From Hyaloscypha bicolor E (lineage: Eukaryota; Ascomycota; Leotiomycetes; Helotiales; Hyaloscyphaceae), in contig NW_020194693.1 in NCBI RefSeq assembly GCF_002865645.1, positions 372,001-436,000 of the forward strand: DNA of 64,000 bases, given 5' to 3'. How positions within the stretch are numbered: position 1 is the first letter of the stretch; each line of letters opens with the position of its first letter. The notes under the pieces were generated by a model that ran no database searches, was not told the DNA's origin, and saw only the letters and a program-made list of their open reading frames with translations. This document shows positions 45,095 through 57,212 of the stretch, piece by piece. Position numbers and translations under genes: made by a program.

Positions 45095-45581
45095 GTTTGA
45101 CGGAGGGTGGTGGTGTCCATATGAAGAAGATTTAGGACGCGGAGAATAGAAAGTGTCGGTGCCGAAGGCGCTCAACTCTTTGTACATATGCATTTCGCAA
45201 GATAAAATAATTCCAGAGCACACATCATGCGAATCAAGTGATTCTTAGCTGATGCAATCTCAACCCTCTCCTGTTTTTTGTTTGCGTTATTTAAAGTAGG
45301 TTCAGTTTTGAGCTGGAGCGAAACACAGAAATTCGCCACCCAAAACGGCAAGTGTTGATCAGCTATGATGTGCGAGGATCTTCAAGTTCTGAATGCATGT
45401 GAGAGGGAGAGTTGCAGATACGGACATCCGCTTCACGATTCTTCCTGGCTCCATTTGATAGAGTGAGAGAAAGTATTTTAAATCAAGCACTTCTGTGCTG
45501 ATACCACTTCAAAGCGAAGCAATAGGGGATTTCCAGAGTGCGACGGAAACCGGCCTGCCCACTTTCACGGTCCCAGCTCAA
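45095..45581. other. Convergent intergenic region CLPTM1-like / NLR
   Basis: No gene. The 13-mer TCAAGTGATTCTT occurs at about 45234 and again at about 45582 where the NLR reading frame ends, a small repeat that may reflect the event that truncated the TPR array. Confidence 0.45.
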
Positions 45582-48500
45582 TCAAGTGATTCTTCCCTCA
45601 ACGACTTGCTCGAGCAGTGCTATAGCCTCCTTAACCTGCCCGTTTGCCTCATATGCAATAGCTAGTGCATGCTGCGAGGCTAGCCGGCTTGGGTGAGTCT
45701 CTACTAGCGTTCTTCCCTTAATCTCAACGACTTGCTCGAGCAGTGCTATAGCCTCCTTAACTTGCCCGTTTGCCTCATATGCAGTAGCTAGTGCATGCTG
45801 CGAGGCTAGCCGGCTCGGGTGAGTCTCTGCTAGCGTCCTCCCCTCAATCTCAACGACTTGCTTGAGTAATGCTACGGCCATTTTGTATTTTCCAGTATTT
45901 AATAAACTCCTTGCCTGGAGGAAATATAGCGGGAGAAGCTCTTCTAATGGCTCTTTGGGGTTCTTTCTAAGCTCGGTAAACATGTCTTCTAGGAGATGGC
46001 TAAGCCTCGAGTCCTGTCGCATGTCTAATAACGCCCAGCCACATGTGAGAAGAATTGGAATGACTAGCGCTTTGGATTCAAATAAGAGTATTCTTCCAAT
46101 CTTGATGTTTAGGTAAGACTGTAAGTGTGGTAGAAGACGCCTCTCTTGAGTTTGCCACATTATAGAGTTCGATCGAGAAAGTGCAAGAACGCAACCAGTA
46201 GCTATCCAAGCCGCGTCTTGCTGCTCCAGATCTTGGCGGTCTTTGGCCCAGGCGTGAGTTAACGGGTGCATTGATAATCCCATAGAACCGTTTATATCGT
46301 GTCGCGTAGCCAAGGAAAGTGAGACTAGCTTTGAGCTGGCCTCAGTTAGACGAAAAGGATCCCATTCGTCGCTCTCTTCTATCAGAAGTCCAGGTAATCG
46401 CAAAGCGTAACTTCGAGACATAGCATCTATCGCACTTGTCTTTTCACAGTTAGAGCGAAGGACTTTTCTGCCACTAATCCATGCGCTCTGAAAGATCTCA
46501 AGAGGAATAACGGCAGAGTCTAACATTGAAAGGACTGTGAGCAAGCATAGAGCATCTTTTGCAGCGTCGCTTTTGGACTGCTCGAGCACCTCGGCTGATG
46601 CTTCGAAGGTCGTATAAACGTCGTGATACCTGGACTGAGCCTGCTCTGGTCGGTACTTTAAGAGCCGCTCCCGTTGCCGTTCATAGACCTTGGGGTATTC
46701 GTATAATTGGCAGTGGCCTTTGGCAATATATGCGCCAGCTTGGATTAGAGCGAGCGTGTGCGATCCTAAAAGATCGACAACCTTTTCGGCTTGGTCGTTG
46801 TAAGACGGCCATGAATCTTTAGGAATATCTGCTGCCTTGAGTAGAAGTTCTTTAGAATCCTTATCTACAAGGCCCTCGAGTGCTTCATTCGCGTCTAGGC
46901 TATACCGTTTACAATCAGGAATACGAGATGTCATAAGGACGGCGCCATGAGTTCCGGATGGAAAGTATACCTGGTAGTCGATGTTTGGGTCATCTGCGTT
47001 GTCAAGAATAAGGAGCCAGGGTCGCTTAGCATTTGCGAGAACTCGAACAGCATCGCAAAGACTCTCGACAGGTTGCCCAAGCAGTTTTGCAATAGCGATA
47101 AAATCGTTCTCAGCAGTCGAGGTATTGCCGACGTTGACCCAGAATACTCCCCAAAAACTGTTATTGTTAGCTATTCAACAGAGAAATTTTCAGAGGCAGA
47201 ATAAAAACGCACTCTACTCGCATTCGACTTGCAACCATTAGGCAGATCTCGCTCTTACCCTGCCCTCCTAGCCCCGTAATAACAAACCTCTTTTGCTTGA
47301 TAGGGGAGGAAGTCTGATCACAGTGGATAGCTTTCTGTATTCGAAGTAGAAGTTCACTACGTCCAGTAAATAGATCATTCATAGGACGGGGCACCATCCA
47401 GTGTAGATTCCCATAGCTCGTAGCGCCGGTATCTAGAGTGGGAAGTTTAGTTTCATCAAGTCTCTATAATTGGTTCGATCTACTAACCTTTCGCACGATG
47501 ACGCTCAGCCACAATCGAAGGCCCATCTTCAAATATTCTTCGAATCTCGGGGAGAACTAACGCAAAATTCTCATCATCTACTCCGCTAAACTTGTTCAGT
47601 CCAGAATGATCAGTGTTAAGGAATATCTTCCGCTTTCCAAGCAAACTGGCTGATTGCGGGTTCACAACCTATACGAGGTTAGTTTAAGGAAGAGCAGTTC
47701 GATATACGGAATTAAAACAAACGTTTGTCCTTAACAAGCCTCCGAAATTGGTATCGCTCGTCTCGTAGAAACAAACAAGGTCCCAAGCGGTATAGCTGCC
47801 ACAGAAATCTTCTTGTAATGCGTATAAATCCGGACTGCCCTTGCGCAAGATCTCCAATAAGGTAGTATCAAGCCGAGACAAACGAGCCAGCCAATTCCCA
47901 AATACTGCTGCATCACTTCCTTGGAAAGGAGCACCGAGGAAGAGGACGCCTGCGATAGAGAGGCGTAGATCGGTGAATTTTGGCTGATGGACTGCAATTA
48001 CAAGCGCCTATAGTAGTTAGCAAATGTATTCTCTATACAACCCAGTAAGAGCATACTTGTTGGATGACAATGCTTCCGAGGCTGTGTCCAATAAGCACAA
48101 GTGGTCTTTTGCGTTCCTAATTATACTCTTTAGTGATCAAGTCGATTGGCTACTTTCGCTCATAGCTTACATCTGTTTTCTGCCTGTGTTGGGACAAGAT
48201 GTTCAGGAACTGCTCAGCGCACTGACGTAGGCTGGTCTTGACTGTGCGATCCCTCCAGTCTGATTTGTAGCTATAGGTGGCGATCCGCGCATCTTTGAAC
48301 ATAGGCACGAGCAAGTCGCGGACCCACATGACCTCTGTAGGGCCATCTTCCCCGTATTTACCTTGCGGCTTCTTGCCCTTCCAAAACTGTGCCTTGTCTC
48401 TGAATCTCCTGGCTTTGTCGGCATTCTGGGACGGTACCTTCTTTACCCATGTGTAGAACTCGTGAGAGCCAAGACCTTGGACCGCGATGATGCTAATTGG

Positions 48501-48632
48501 GGTCAGCGGGGTTTGACTTAGTGGACTCGGAGGAAGCTTAGCTTACTCGACTACGGGCGCGGGGCCGGTGGCAGCCTCGCTCGACCAGATGTTCAGGCCG
48601 CTGGATTCAACCGTCTCTTTGGTGCATGCCAT
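45582..48632 (-). CDS. Fungal NLR: alpha/beta-hydrolase-like domain, NB-ARC and TPR repeats
   Basis: Model complement(45582..47157, 47213..47432, 47488..47668, 47723..48007, 48057..48116, 48171..48492, 48547..48632), 909 residues, total divisible by three. N-terminal alpha/beta hydrolase (about 1-270): IIAVQGLGSHEFYTW, nucleophile motif LIGHSLGSIVI (GxSxG), LFLGAPFQGSD, HSGLNKFSG (likely catalytic His). The NB-ARC part has P-loop GLGGQGKSEI, then FWGVFWVNVG, Walker-B LLILDNADD and an HTLALIQAG segment (GLPLA equivalent). It ends in TPR/kinesin-light-chain-like 42-residue repeats (KEAIALLEQVVEI). This is the sesB-type NLR architecture; such proteins act in allorecognition and programmed cell death. 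The array is short and the last repeat stops early (VVEGRIT). Introns are 50-65 bp. Confidence 0.88.
45591..45836 (-). repeat. Near-identical 126-bp tandem units coding TPR repeats
   Basis: Two consecutive 42-codon units (LLEQVVEI-GRTL-ETHPSRLASQHALA-AYEANGQVKEAIA). I count only about four nucleotide differences between them over the shared stretch. The preceding unit (LLKQVVEIEGRTLAETHPSR) is more diverged. Such high internal identity is typical of concerted, rapidly changing NLR repeats. Confidence 0.85.
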
Positions 48633-49367
48633 TGCTGTATAATAGCTTGTATCCGCTGAGCCAGTTTATAGTGCGTAATAGTCTGCCGTAGCGCGACGTC
48701 GGTGGGAGAAGTTGATCATATTACGACTGACATTCAGCCCGACTGCCACGCTCAGCCTCGTTTTGCGCCTCATCCGAATGTCTAGCTGAATTAGGCATTC
48801 GGCTGCTTAGTAATACATTAGAACTATGTAATTCATCAAATTGGCGCAACAGGCGAGATAAAGCGAGTGGATCGTCGAAGCTGAGATAATGCTGGATGTC
48901 TTGAAATCTTCATCTACTGTGTTACCTTTAGACTACATCCTGTCTACTGCAAGCAGTCCCGTGCAAGTCATCTCTGGCACTCGTTCCTTACCGGTACCAT
49001 TGGGCTTTGGGGATCAGGCGCGACGGCTGACCCTGATCATCACCTGTATCTGATTGAGACTGTATCTAGCTGTGCATGAACATCATCGCATTTACAGCCG
49101 CGACTTCGCCGGAAATGGCCAAGCGAATCCATCCGCTACACCAAATGACGAAGTCATCGACAATTGAATACTTGAGGACACCGACCTCATCAACTCTACC
49201 GCCGAGGTGTCGGACACATTACGAGGCAGAATACTCCCAGCAAAAGTTGCAAAAAATCGGGTAGAGTTGAAGGCTATATATGATGTAATTATAATACCGC
49301 TATCATACATAATATTGGCCGAGCCATCGTCTCACCCGCTCCAAATAGTCGTAACCGTTCTCAGCTG
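48633..49367. other. Upstream region of the NLR and 3' flank of catalase
   Basis: No coding region seen. A plus frame at 49076-49264 has no family resemblance. Confidence 0.45.
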
Positions 49368-51821
49368 TTAGTAACCAGGGTCCAATGGGAACCGTCCAAG
49401 AAACTTGAACGTCTTCAATCCAGCCTCGAAGTCAGTGAGTAGCGTGGCAGTGCTATTATTGAAGTAGACTCCCGGACCCTCGAGAATGTTGGCGGTTCGA
49501 AAGACGGTGCTGGCACTGCCCAGAGCCCCCACCGGCTTTCCAAAGTCGTACGCATTTTGCACGATCTGGAGTGGACGACCAAGTGGATAGAGCGGAGATG
49601 TTCCGTTGATGAAAATACTTTCCGAGCCTGGAGTGACGAGAAGGCCGTCGAAGTCGATGGCGTCGGCGGCGGAGTATGTGAGGTTCACACCTGGGACAAG
49701 GGTTTCGGCTACGACGCTGACGAAGAGGCCCAGGTTGGCGAATTGCCGACTAAGTGTTGCTGCTTGGGACATGGATTGGTTTGAGTAAATTGATGCCAGG
49801 ATACCGAAATTGAGACCTTGTATAGTCGGCAGTGAGTTGTTGAAGATGGAGATGTATGAGGTCTTGTTGTTATGGTAGTAGGTGGCGTCTGGTGGAGGGA
49901 CTGTCACGTCGACAAGGACTTGTGCCACCCGCACAGCCAAGTCATTGTCAATCAGATTCAATTGATTGATAAAATTCTGTCTGACCGTCGTGGATACAAC
50001 GTGCGATGTTTCAAATCGGAGGGCGTTGACGGCAATTTGTTGTTCTGCTGGCGAAAGCGAGTTCCAAACCAAACGTGGCTGAGTCCAGTGGTCTGCAAAT
50101 GTGGGAGAAAGCTCACGAGTGAGTTCTCCAGATACGTAGCGGGGAGCAGTGAAGAACCCCTTTCCAGTAGTTTGATTCGCTTCCATAGGAGATCCGAAGT
50201 TGAGTGTGTTGGGCGAGTAGGCCGCAATGTTGGTGGGGATGTACGCTTGTGCCTTACCATCACGGTTGTTATTGTGGATAGGTACTCTTGGCCTGTTCAC
50301 GGGAGCCTGCTCAAAGTTTGGACCTCCATATCGGTTAAGCTGGGCATCTAGGTACGAGTAGAGACGTCCTTGAAGGACTGGGTCATCAGAGAAGTCGATA
50401 CCGCGAACAATGTGTCCAGGTTGGAACTGTGTAACCCGTTAGCACAAGAAAAATCACCCTAGGAGTTGACCTGACTTACCCCTATTTGCTCAGTCTCAGC
50501 AAAGTAATTCTGCGGATTCGCATTCAATGTCATCACCCCAAGTGGAGTAATTGGGACAATCTCCTCCGGGATAAATTTAGTGTCATCTAGAACATCGAAG
50601 CCAAAAGCAAGCTGCTGATCCTCATCAAAGATTTGAACACCGAGCTGAAGCCTATTAGCAAGTCATCCTGCCGAATAACTCCAAATCGGAAACATACCTC
50701 CCATTCCGGATAAATGCCTGCCTCAATCGCGTTCCACATGTCTTGGCGATGGAAATCAGAATTCTTGCCACCTACAGCCTGAGCTTCTTCCCATAAGAAG
50801 CTTGCCTTTCCTTGTAATGATTTCCAATTCCATTTGACTAATTTTGTAGCCCCCTCGTTCGTGACGAGACGATACGTATGCACTCCCCAGCCATCCATGT
50901 GGCGGTAAGATCGAGGAATGCCATAGCCAGCCATGACCATCATGACCAAGTTCAATGCGCTAGTCTCTTGACTGAAGAAATCGTAGGCCGTATCGTGGGC
51001 TGTAGCGGCCTGCGGGATTTGGTTATTTGGCTGGGGCTTCAAAGCATGAATGAGGTCAGGGAAAAGTATGGCGTCGTTAATGAAGAAAATTGGAACATTG
51101 ATTCCAACAATGTCTTGAAATCACGGGTTAGTTCGCGTTTCTTAGATTTAGGTATATTGCTCACCAAAGTTTCCTTCGTCAGTATAAAATCTGGTCGCAA
51201 GACCGTGAACATCTCTGGCGGAATCTGTACTACCCCGTTCACCAATAACTGTGGACATTCGAGTGAACATTGGCGTTTGTTTGCCTGCTTGGGACAAGAA
51301 TGATGCAGCTGTAATGTTGCTGAAATTGCCATAGCTTGTGAAGACACCGTAGGCTCCTGTGTCAAGTCAAATGCTGGCCCGCGATGTGAGATGAGTGACT
51401 TACCAGCACCTCGTGCATGTACTGGACGCTCAGGGATCTAGTGATAATAGTGAGTATAGGTTAGGTTGATTTGTAGTCCCGGTATGACTGGGAGATGTAT
51501 CCTTACACGTTCATGGTCAAATCGCTGAAGCTTCTGCCTAAAGATGAAGTCCTCCAGTAAAGTTGGCCCGCGTAGGCCTGCCTTCAAACTGACCGCCTCG
51601 TCAATTGGTGTCCCAGAGTCGGTTGTCATATAGACATCGGTATCGTTCAGTTCAAATGGTGCGAGGAACTCTTGAGTAGATATCGTTGTCTCTTCAATGG
51701 AAGTCGCGACTTGACGCTTGCCCAAGTCTTCACCTCGAGCGCCAAGTTCACCGCTCATGTACGGGCAACCCGCAGCTACGGCTGTGCCAAGAAGGGTCGA
51801 AAAGTACAGAAATGATCGCAT
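49368..51821 (-). CDS. Secreted large-subunit catalase
   Basis: Model complement(49368..50426, 50480..50644, 50698..51113, 51165..51356, 51404..51437, 51507..51821), 726 residues, frame exact; exon 2 is only 34 bp. Signal peptide [17 protein letters not shown], then a propeptide-like stretch with a KR site (LGKRQ). Catalase core: [20 protein letters not shown] (distal catalytic His, at the splice), IFFINDAI (conserved Asn), [43 protein letters not shown] and proximal haem ligand region [13 protein letters not shown]. The C-terminal flavodoxin-like domain of large catalases follows ([33 protein letters not shown]). Length is normal for the family. Decomposes hydrogen peroxide, probably in the cell wall or outside. 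The upstream region carries tandem duplications. Confidence 0.93.
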
Positions 51822-52126
51822 TTTGAAGGAATAAACAGTAAAATTAAACAAGATTGTTCTGAATACTTTCTTCTCAACGTATTCCCTTGGCCCTTTATAT
51901 CTACTTCGAACTTCAGCTTTCAAAGCAACGACGATGTCATCTCCAATGATTACTACACTTCTCTTACTGGCCTTCTCGTGTTCACAGAGATCGTCAAGAA
52001 CAATCCTAAATCGTCGTAGATTTCGCAACATCGAGGCTGAGCTTCTCAGCAATAGACGGTGAACCAATACAAAACTCCAACATTCATTGAATCGCGTATC
52101 CAATCCGGAACTTCGACGATTCCGAA

Positions 52127-52373
52127 CTTTCGGATCTGTGGGCACCCGAAAATCTCACGGTGTTGTGGATCTGTTTGTAAACTTTTACATGTCTTTCAGA
52201 GTCTAAGAAACTAAAAGTTCGAATTGCCACCCATTATTTCGGATCTGTAAGAATCCGAGTATCTCGTGACAGTGAACCTCCGGGTGTTGTGGATCTGGTT
52301 ATTGGAGTTATACAGTTTGGTTTGATATGGCTTTCGTAGTTAAAAATACTGAAAGCCCGAATTGCCGTACCCA
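52127..52373. repeat. Direct duplication A upstream of catalase
   Basis: Unit 52127-52232 begins TTTCGGATCTGTGGGCACCC and ends CGAATTGCCACCCA. Unit 52237-52373 begins TTTCGGATCTGTAAGAATCC and ends CGAATTGCCGTACCCA. Both share GGTGTTGTGGATCTG in the middle. Diverged copies with insertions, about 300-550 bp upstream of the catalase start. Confidence 0.75.
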
Positions 52374-52412
52374 TTTTCTTCAAATGTTAAAAAAAAAGGG
52401 CCGACTCGGCGT

Positions 52413-52565
52413 CCTACGCTTGGTCGGGATTTTTGTTGTGTAAGAAACGATCTACTGGCGGCAGTAAAGTTGGCACGAGATGACATACACGCGCCTTACA
52501 TTTGGTCGGAATTTTTGTTGCGCCAGAAGCTCCACAGTAAAGTTGACACGAGATGACATGCATTG
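52413..52565. repeat. Direct duplication B upstream of catalase
   Basis: Two copies of a roughly 75-bp unit: TTGGTCGGGATTTTTGTTG...CAGTAAAGTTGGCACGAGAT at 52421-52481 and TTGGTCGGAATTTTTGTTG...CAGTAAAGTTGACACGAGAT at 52502-52555, both followed by GACAT. Copies differ mainly by a short indel. Confidence 0.8.
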
Positions 52566-53392
52566 CAAGCATCGGATTTATAAAGAATAGGATTCAAGTC
52601 CGCAAGTTCCGCTCCGCTTGATCACGTAGCGGCTTCCTCGGGAGGAATGGGATTCTTGGCCAATTATTCGGATCACTTACTAATACTCTCTAAAGCACTC
52701 CCTAAAACTAGGTAATTTCAGGATCCTCCTAACTTCCTGCCTCGTAGGTTTCCTTGCTATTATAAGAGCACAATTCGGGAATGAGGTTATAAAGAAGTGG
52801 GGTAGTGAAGGATAGAGATTCGAAAGAAGAGAGGGTGGAATTGTCGCTAAAAAGGAGAAGGGGTATCGCAAAATCATGTATTCGCAGGGTAGCGGCCGGC
52901 AAATAGAGGTTATAAAGAAGATGAAAATCATGGGATCGCAAAGCAGAGGGGTTAGAAAATAAGACCTCCTAAAAGGGGGTGGGAACGAAAAGGAGAAGTA
53001 GAAAATGGGAAGACATAAAAGGAGACTTAGCGAAAGGCCATCCGGTGAATGCGAAATGTTGAAAGTAAACCATCAATTAGAATTTGACTTGAACCATTGG
53101 CTAATGCCATATTATTGATTAAATAGTTTTACTAACCTAAATTTGTTGGTGGAGAGCTGTCCTTTTAAATCGCAAACATGGCTGGAACGTGCTAAATACC
53201 CTGATTTTTTAGTGCCCTCAGGCGATTGATCTGGTAGTACCCGAATCAAAGGAGTGCTTCATATATAAGTGTGCTGCAGTTTCAGCTCCCTCAAACAGGA
53301 TTGACCAGTCACCGAAAGGGGCTCGATTCCTGTTTGGGCTGTCATCAATGTCACAAGCTCCTGCGGGTAGCTACATTAGACTTGCACACGCG
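52566..53392. other. Non-coding, no feature recognised
   Basis: No long frame or repeat identified. Purine-rich tracts (about 52800-53020) only. Confidence 0.4.
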
Positions 53393-54360
53393 CACTGGCG
53401 TTCTCGAGGAGGATCGATGCTCCAATCAAGAGAGTTGTGATTTGCGGATCAACTTTCACTGCAATTTTAGCGTCCGGGAGGAAGATCGATGCGACGATGC
53501 CTGACTGCAACGCGTCGTGACACCCGACAGCACTGCAATTTTAGCGTCCGCGAGGAGTATCGATGCCCCAATCAGAAGAGTGCTGCAAAAGCCTTGGCAC
53601 CCCACGCCGACAGTCTTTGCGTTGTCCAACGGGGCGTTGGGAAACGAACCCTCCTCTGGGTCGATTCCAGGGTCGATCCGGCGCCGCACTTACTAGAAAT
53701 GGCAGGCGGTTAGCAGGTGCACCTATGCATCGTTTTCTACACACCAATCATATGTAAATCAATGTATACTCCCACCCCGTCGCCCCATCGCGTTTCCACC
53801 GTCGCTGTGCGAATATATCCTATATAAATACCACTAATATGTGCGCGTTAATAAAGCTCAAAATGCCCCTAATATTTGTACTTCCTACCCGGGATGTAAA
53901 CGTTTAATATTATAGATTTAGAGATTTCATGGCTAAAATATAAGTTTGGGGGTTCTTTGGCATTTACCATCTGTGGGCTCCCTAAGCTTTACCAAATCGA
54001 GATTCTGCCATCGACCCTCAATCGACCCTGGAATCGACCCAGGGAGGCGGGTGGGGGTCATACTTCGATTTGGTGTTTCGCTAACCTCACGTCCCAGAGC
54101 CCGTAATGGGGCCTCAAGCATTGGTGTATACAGTCAGATCCTCCGTCTCCCTAGCAATGCAACCTTATGCCCCCCCTACCTGTTCTGAGCCAGCCTGACG
54201 CACTGCAATCTTAGCGTTCTCGAGGAGGGTCGACCACCAACTAAAAGAGTGCTCCGTTGCTGTTTTAACTGTCGCTATTACCTGTGCAAGCTCCTTTTGT
54301 GTCGGAAAAACATGACCAGCAGCACTGCAATTTTACCCCCTCGAGAAGGCTCGGATCAGT
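53393..54360. repeat. Cluster of five degenerate CTCGAG-centred short repeats
   Basis: Copies start at 53393, 53458, 53531, 54201 and 54323, all in the same orientation. Consensus runs CACTGCAATTTTAGCGT, then CCTCGAGGAGG, then GTCGAT, often followed after a few bases by AAGAGTGCT. Three further copies lie right of the piggyBac element. A 22-bp perfect inverted repeat built on GGGTCGAT also occurs (53656-53677 and 54021-54042). I know no named family. Confidence 0.75.
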
Positions 54361-54497
54361 GTCTCTGCTTTGCCGGTCACCTTGGGAATTAGGCCGTTTT
54401 ATTCTGTTTTGGGGGGCATGTCTCGCTCCTCTCAACGTATTTTTTGCGGGTTAGGTAGCGGTTATGGCCTAACGTACCGAGGCCGATAGCGATGCTC

Positions 54498-55230
54498 CTG
54501 CCAAAAACCCGAAATGACATTGCATGATGCATTTGCGCATGTTGCACTCGACTTTTTCCTTACTTTTTCCTTTTTATATAATAAATTACTTATAGTATAA
54601 GATATTTATAAGCTTGCAAGTAGCTTATATACTTTTCTAATTATTCTCTTTAATTTAGATTAATCAGAATTCTTCTAATAAGAATTATTTTATTTGTAAA
54701 ATTTTGAAGTTCTTCCTTTAATATTATTTTCTCGCTTAGAAATTTGAGGCTATTTTCTAAGTTCTTGAGATCTTTAAGTATAACTTTTATAATTCTTAAC
54801 CTTTTAAAGCCATTCGAATTCTTATATATATATATTAATTATAATTTATATAATTATAAGAGTAATAAGGGCTTTAATAAGCTTAATATATAAGAGAAAG
54901 ATTTTTGGGGAGACCCTAGTAAGATTTAAGCGAAGCGGCCGTAAAGCGGCCGCAGTGGCTCGTGTACCCCGAAGGCTCGTGTACTCCGGCTAGTATGCGC
55001 TCGACTTTTCTTTGCCTTTATTTAAGAAAATATTAAATTTAATTACTTATATAAGAATTTTTTAAAATAGCCTATATTAATTAATAGAGAATTTAATAAA
55101 GAACTTAATATATTAATAGGAATTTAAATAATTACTTTATTTAAAAATCTCAAAATCCAAGTGCAATGTGCGAATGCGCAATGTGCAATGTGCAAATGCG
55201 CAATGTCATAAAAAATCGGGGTTTTGGCAG
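54498..55230. mobile_element. RIP-eroded inverted-repeat element (MITE-like)
   Basis: Left end CTGCCAAAAACCCGAAATGA, then CATTGC...GCATTTGC...TTGCACTCG. The reverse complement of the right end is CTGCCAAAACCCCGATTTTT, then TATGACATTGC...GCATTTGC...TTGCACTTGG, so roughly 60-80 bp termini match with gaps. The interior is A/T-rich with a surviving GC-rich island near 54930-55010. A short stretch (TGCACTCGACTTTTTCC near 54539) recurs as TGCGCTCGACTTTTCTTTGCC near 55003. No coding capacity and no clear target-site duplication. Confidence 0.55.
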
Positions 55231-55251
55231 TACAGGGGTTAGAGGCCTCGG

Positions 55252-55377
55252 TATCCCTTCGTCTGGCGAGACATAGTCCACGCTAGCAAGGGGGCCTGCC
55301 CGGCCTAAACCAGGGGGTCCCGCACGGCTCACCTAGCATAATATTATGTACCTCTGCATATAAATTTATTAGTAAGG
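55252..55377 (+). repeat. Left TIR of piggyBac-like element
   Basis: 126 bp, inner end ATAAATTTATTAGTAA, matched by 57204-57329 in reverse orientation. Confidence 0.88.
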
Positions 55378-55444
55378 TACATCGCGTGGATGAAATCGCG
55401 TCCAATAATGCCTTTCCAGTACGCGCTCATGCAGCCAGCCAGCA

Positions 55445-57212
55445 ATGGACCATTCTTCCAGCCCACCCCCAGAGCCAGAAAAGCTAAAAAAGGGCCAATC
55501 CCTTGAGGATATACTCCTTCGACTTGGACCAATTACGAACGTTTCCTATGAGCCCTTCCAACCCGAACCCAAACAGCCAGCAAGAGCGATTTTACCTCCC
55601 GATTTTGTACGAAAACCACACCCGTTCGATTACTTTAGCCTGTTCTTTACTCCCGAGCTTTTCTAGATAATTACTACAAATACCAATCGATATGCGAGCT
55701 TGCAGAGACTACACAATGCAGAGGAACGGATACGAGAATGGTCAGATTTGCTTATTGAGGAGCTACATGTGTTTCTTGGTACAATTATATATATGGGAGT
55801 CCACATTGAGCCTCAAAGCGATATGTACTGGAATGCAGACTTTAATAAAGGTCCTATACATACAATTTCAAGCCATATATCCCTTCGCCGCTTCTAGCAA
55901 ATCAAACGATATTGCCATATCTCTTGCTCTGAGAGTGACGAACAAAAGGGGTATCACCTCCCAAATAATAAGCTTTGGTGGTATAAGCTTGAACCTCTTG
56001 CTTCGTCTATACAAGCCTCTTCTCAGCAATATTACTCTCCTTCTTCTGATGTGAGTATTAACGAACTTATGGTACGGTGCTTTGGCAGGTACATTCCCCC
56101 CTTTTTTACCCCGCTACCCCGCTAATTATTTTAGATCCTCACATACATACAAGATGCCCAAAAAGCCAATTAAACAAGGGTATAAGATCTATGGACTTGC
56201 GGATCACGGATACATATATAATTGGGCTTGGAGCTCGCGAGAGAAGGGGCTCCAAAAAATGACTCTCCATCCAACCCTTACGAATACCGGTTCTCTCGTA
56301 CGAAATCTGGCACTTTCCCTCCCGCGCCGCTACCTTACAATATACCTCGATAATTACTTTACCTCTATACCCTTATTTTCAGAGCTACGAGCCTGTAAAT
56401 TTGGTGCAGTGGGTACTACTCGCCCACACAAGCTGTTTCCACCGGAATTATCGGCAATTAAAAATCGGTTCGCCACGAAGCTAGAATGGAACACCTTGCT
56501 TGCGGCAGTGGTTCAGGACGTGCTTTGCTTAGCTTGGCAAGATAATAGTATTGTCTTAGCTTTAAGTAATATCCATACCGTGGATAAAGCAGAGGACTGG
56601 CGGGTGAAGGAGAGAAAGCGTCCTGCAAAGACGTCTACAAATGGGCGAATCGTACGGGAGGTTTTTGGCGATTTGCCAATAAAGGAGCTTCAGATTCCTA
56701 GCTTTATTGATGATTATAATCAATATATGGGAGGAGTGGACCTTGCGAATCAATATAGGGAGGTATACGAGAGTCACAAACCTACCTTGAGAAATTGGTG
56801 GCCATTGTTTTACTGGTTAATTGAGGTAGCCTGTATAAATGGGTACAGGCTATATAAATTACATATGGAAGGGCATAAACGTTTGCTTACACACTTGCAA
56901 TTTAGAACAGAGCTTTATTGTAAGCTTCTAGGGCACTCTACAAGAGTAAAGGTACGGCGATTACAAGTGGGTTTGGGAGGAAAAAGGGTATTTGCTCCTG
57001 ATGCCCCGCACTTACACTATTGGGAGAAGCGCCCTAAGGCTACTTGTGCGTGGTGTACGTATAAATTAAGGTGTCAAAAGGCCTTAGGGAAAGCAGTAGA
57101 TAAGAAGGTTCAGGCAAAGAGATCATATGGTGGGTGTGTGTTTTGTAAGGTAAATCTATGCAAGGAGGGGGAGTGCTGGCCGCGATTTCATTCGAGCAAT
57201 GTAGATTACTAA
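55445..57212 (+). pseudogene. piggyBac-type transposase with two in-frame TAG codons
   Basis: Frame join(55445..56088, 56135..57212) is continuous except for TAG at 55664-55666 and 55895-55897. The 46-bp intron (GTACAT...TTTTAG) joins VRCFGR to SSHTYKMPKKPIKQGYKIYG, exactly the piggyBac block. Other landmarks are PFDYFSLFFTPELF, IREWSDLLIEELHVFLGTII-YMG, NELMVRCFGR, LTIYLDNYFTS (DDE aspartate), FIDDYNQYMGGVDLANQYRE (third catalytic region) and NWWPLFYWLIEVACINGYRL. A C-terminal cysteine-rich finger CAWCTYKLRCQK...CVFCKVNLCKEG ends the protein. Both stops follow TTC and occupy positions usually E or Q (LF-x-II, RF-x-QIKRY). Either inactivated recently, or read by suppression; the first is likelier. 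Confidence 0.85.
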
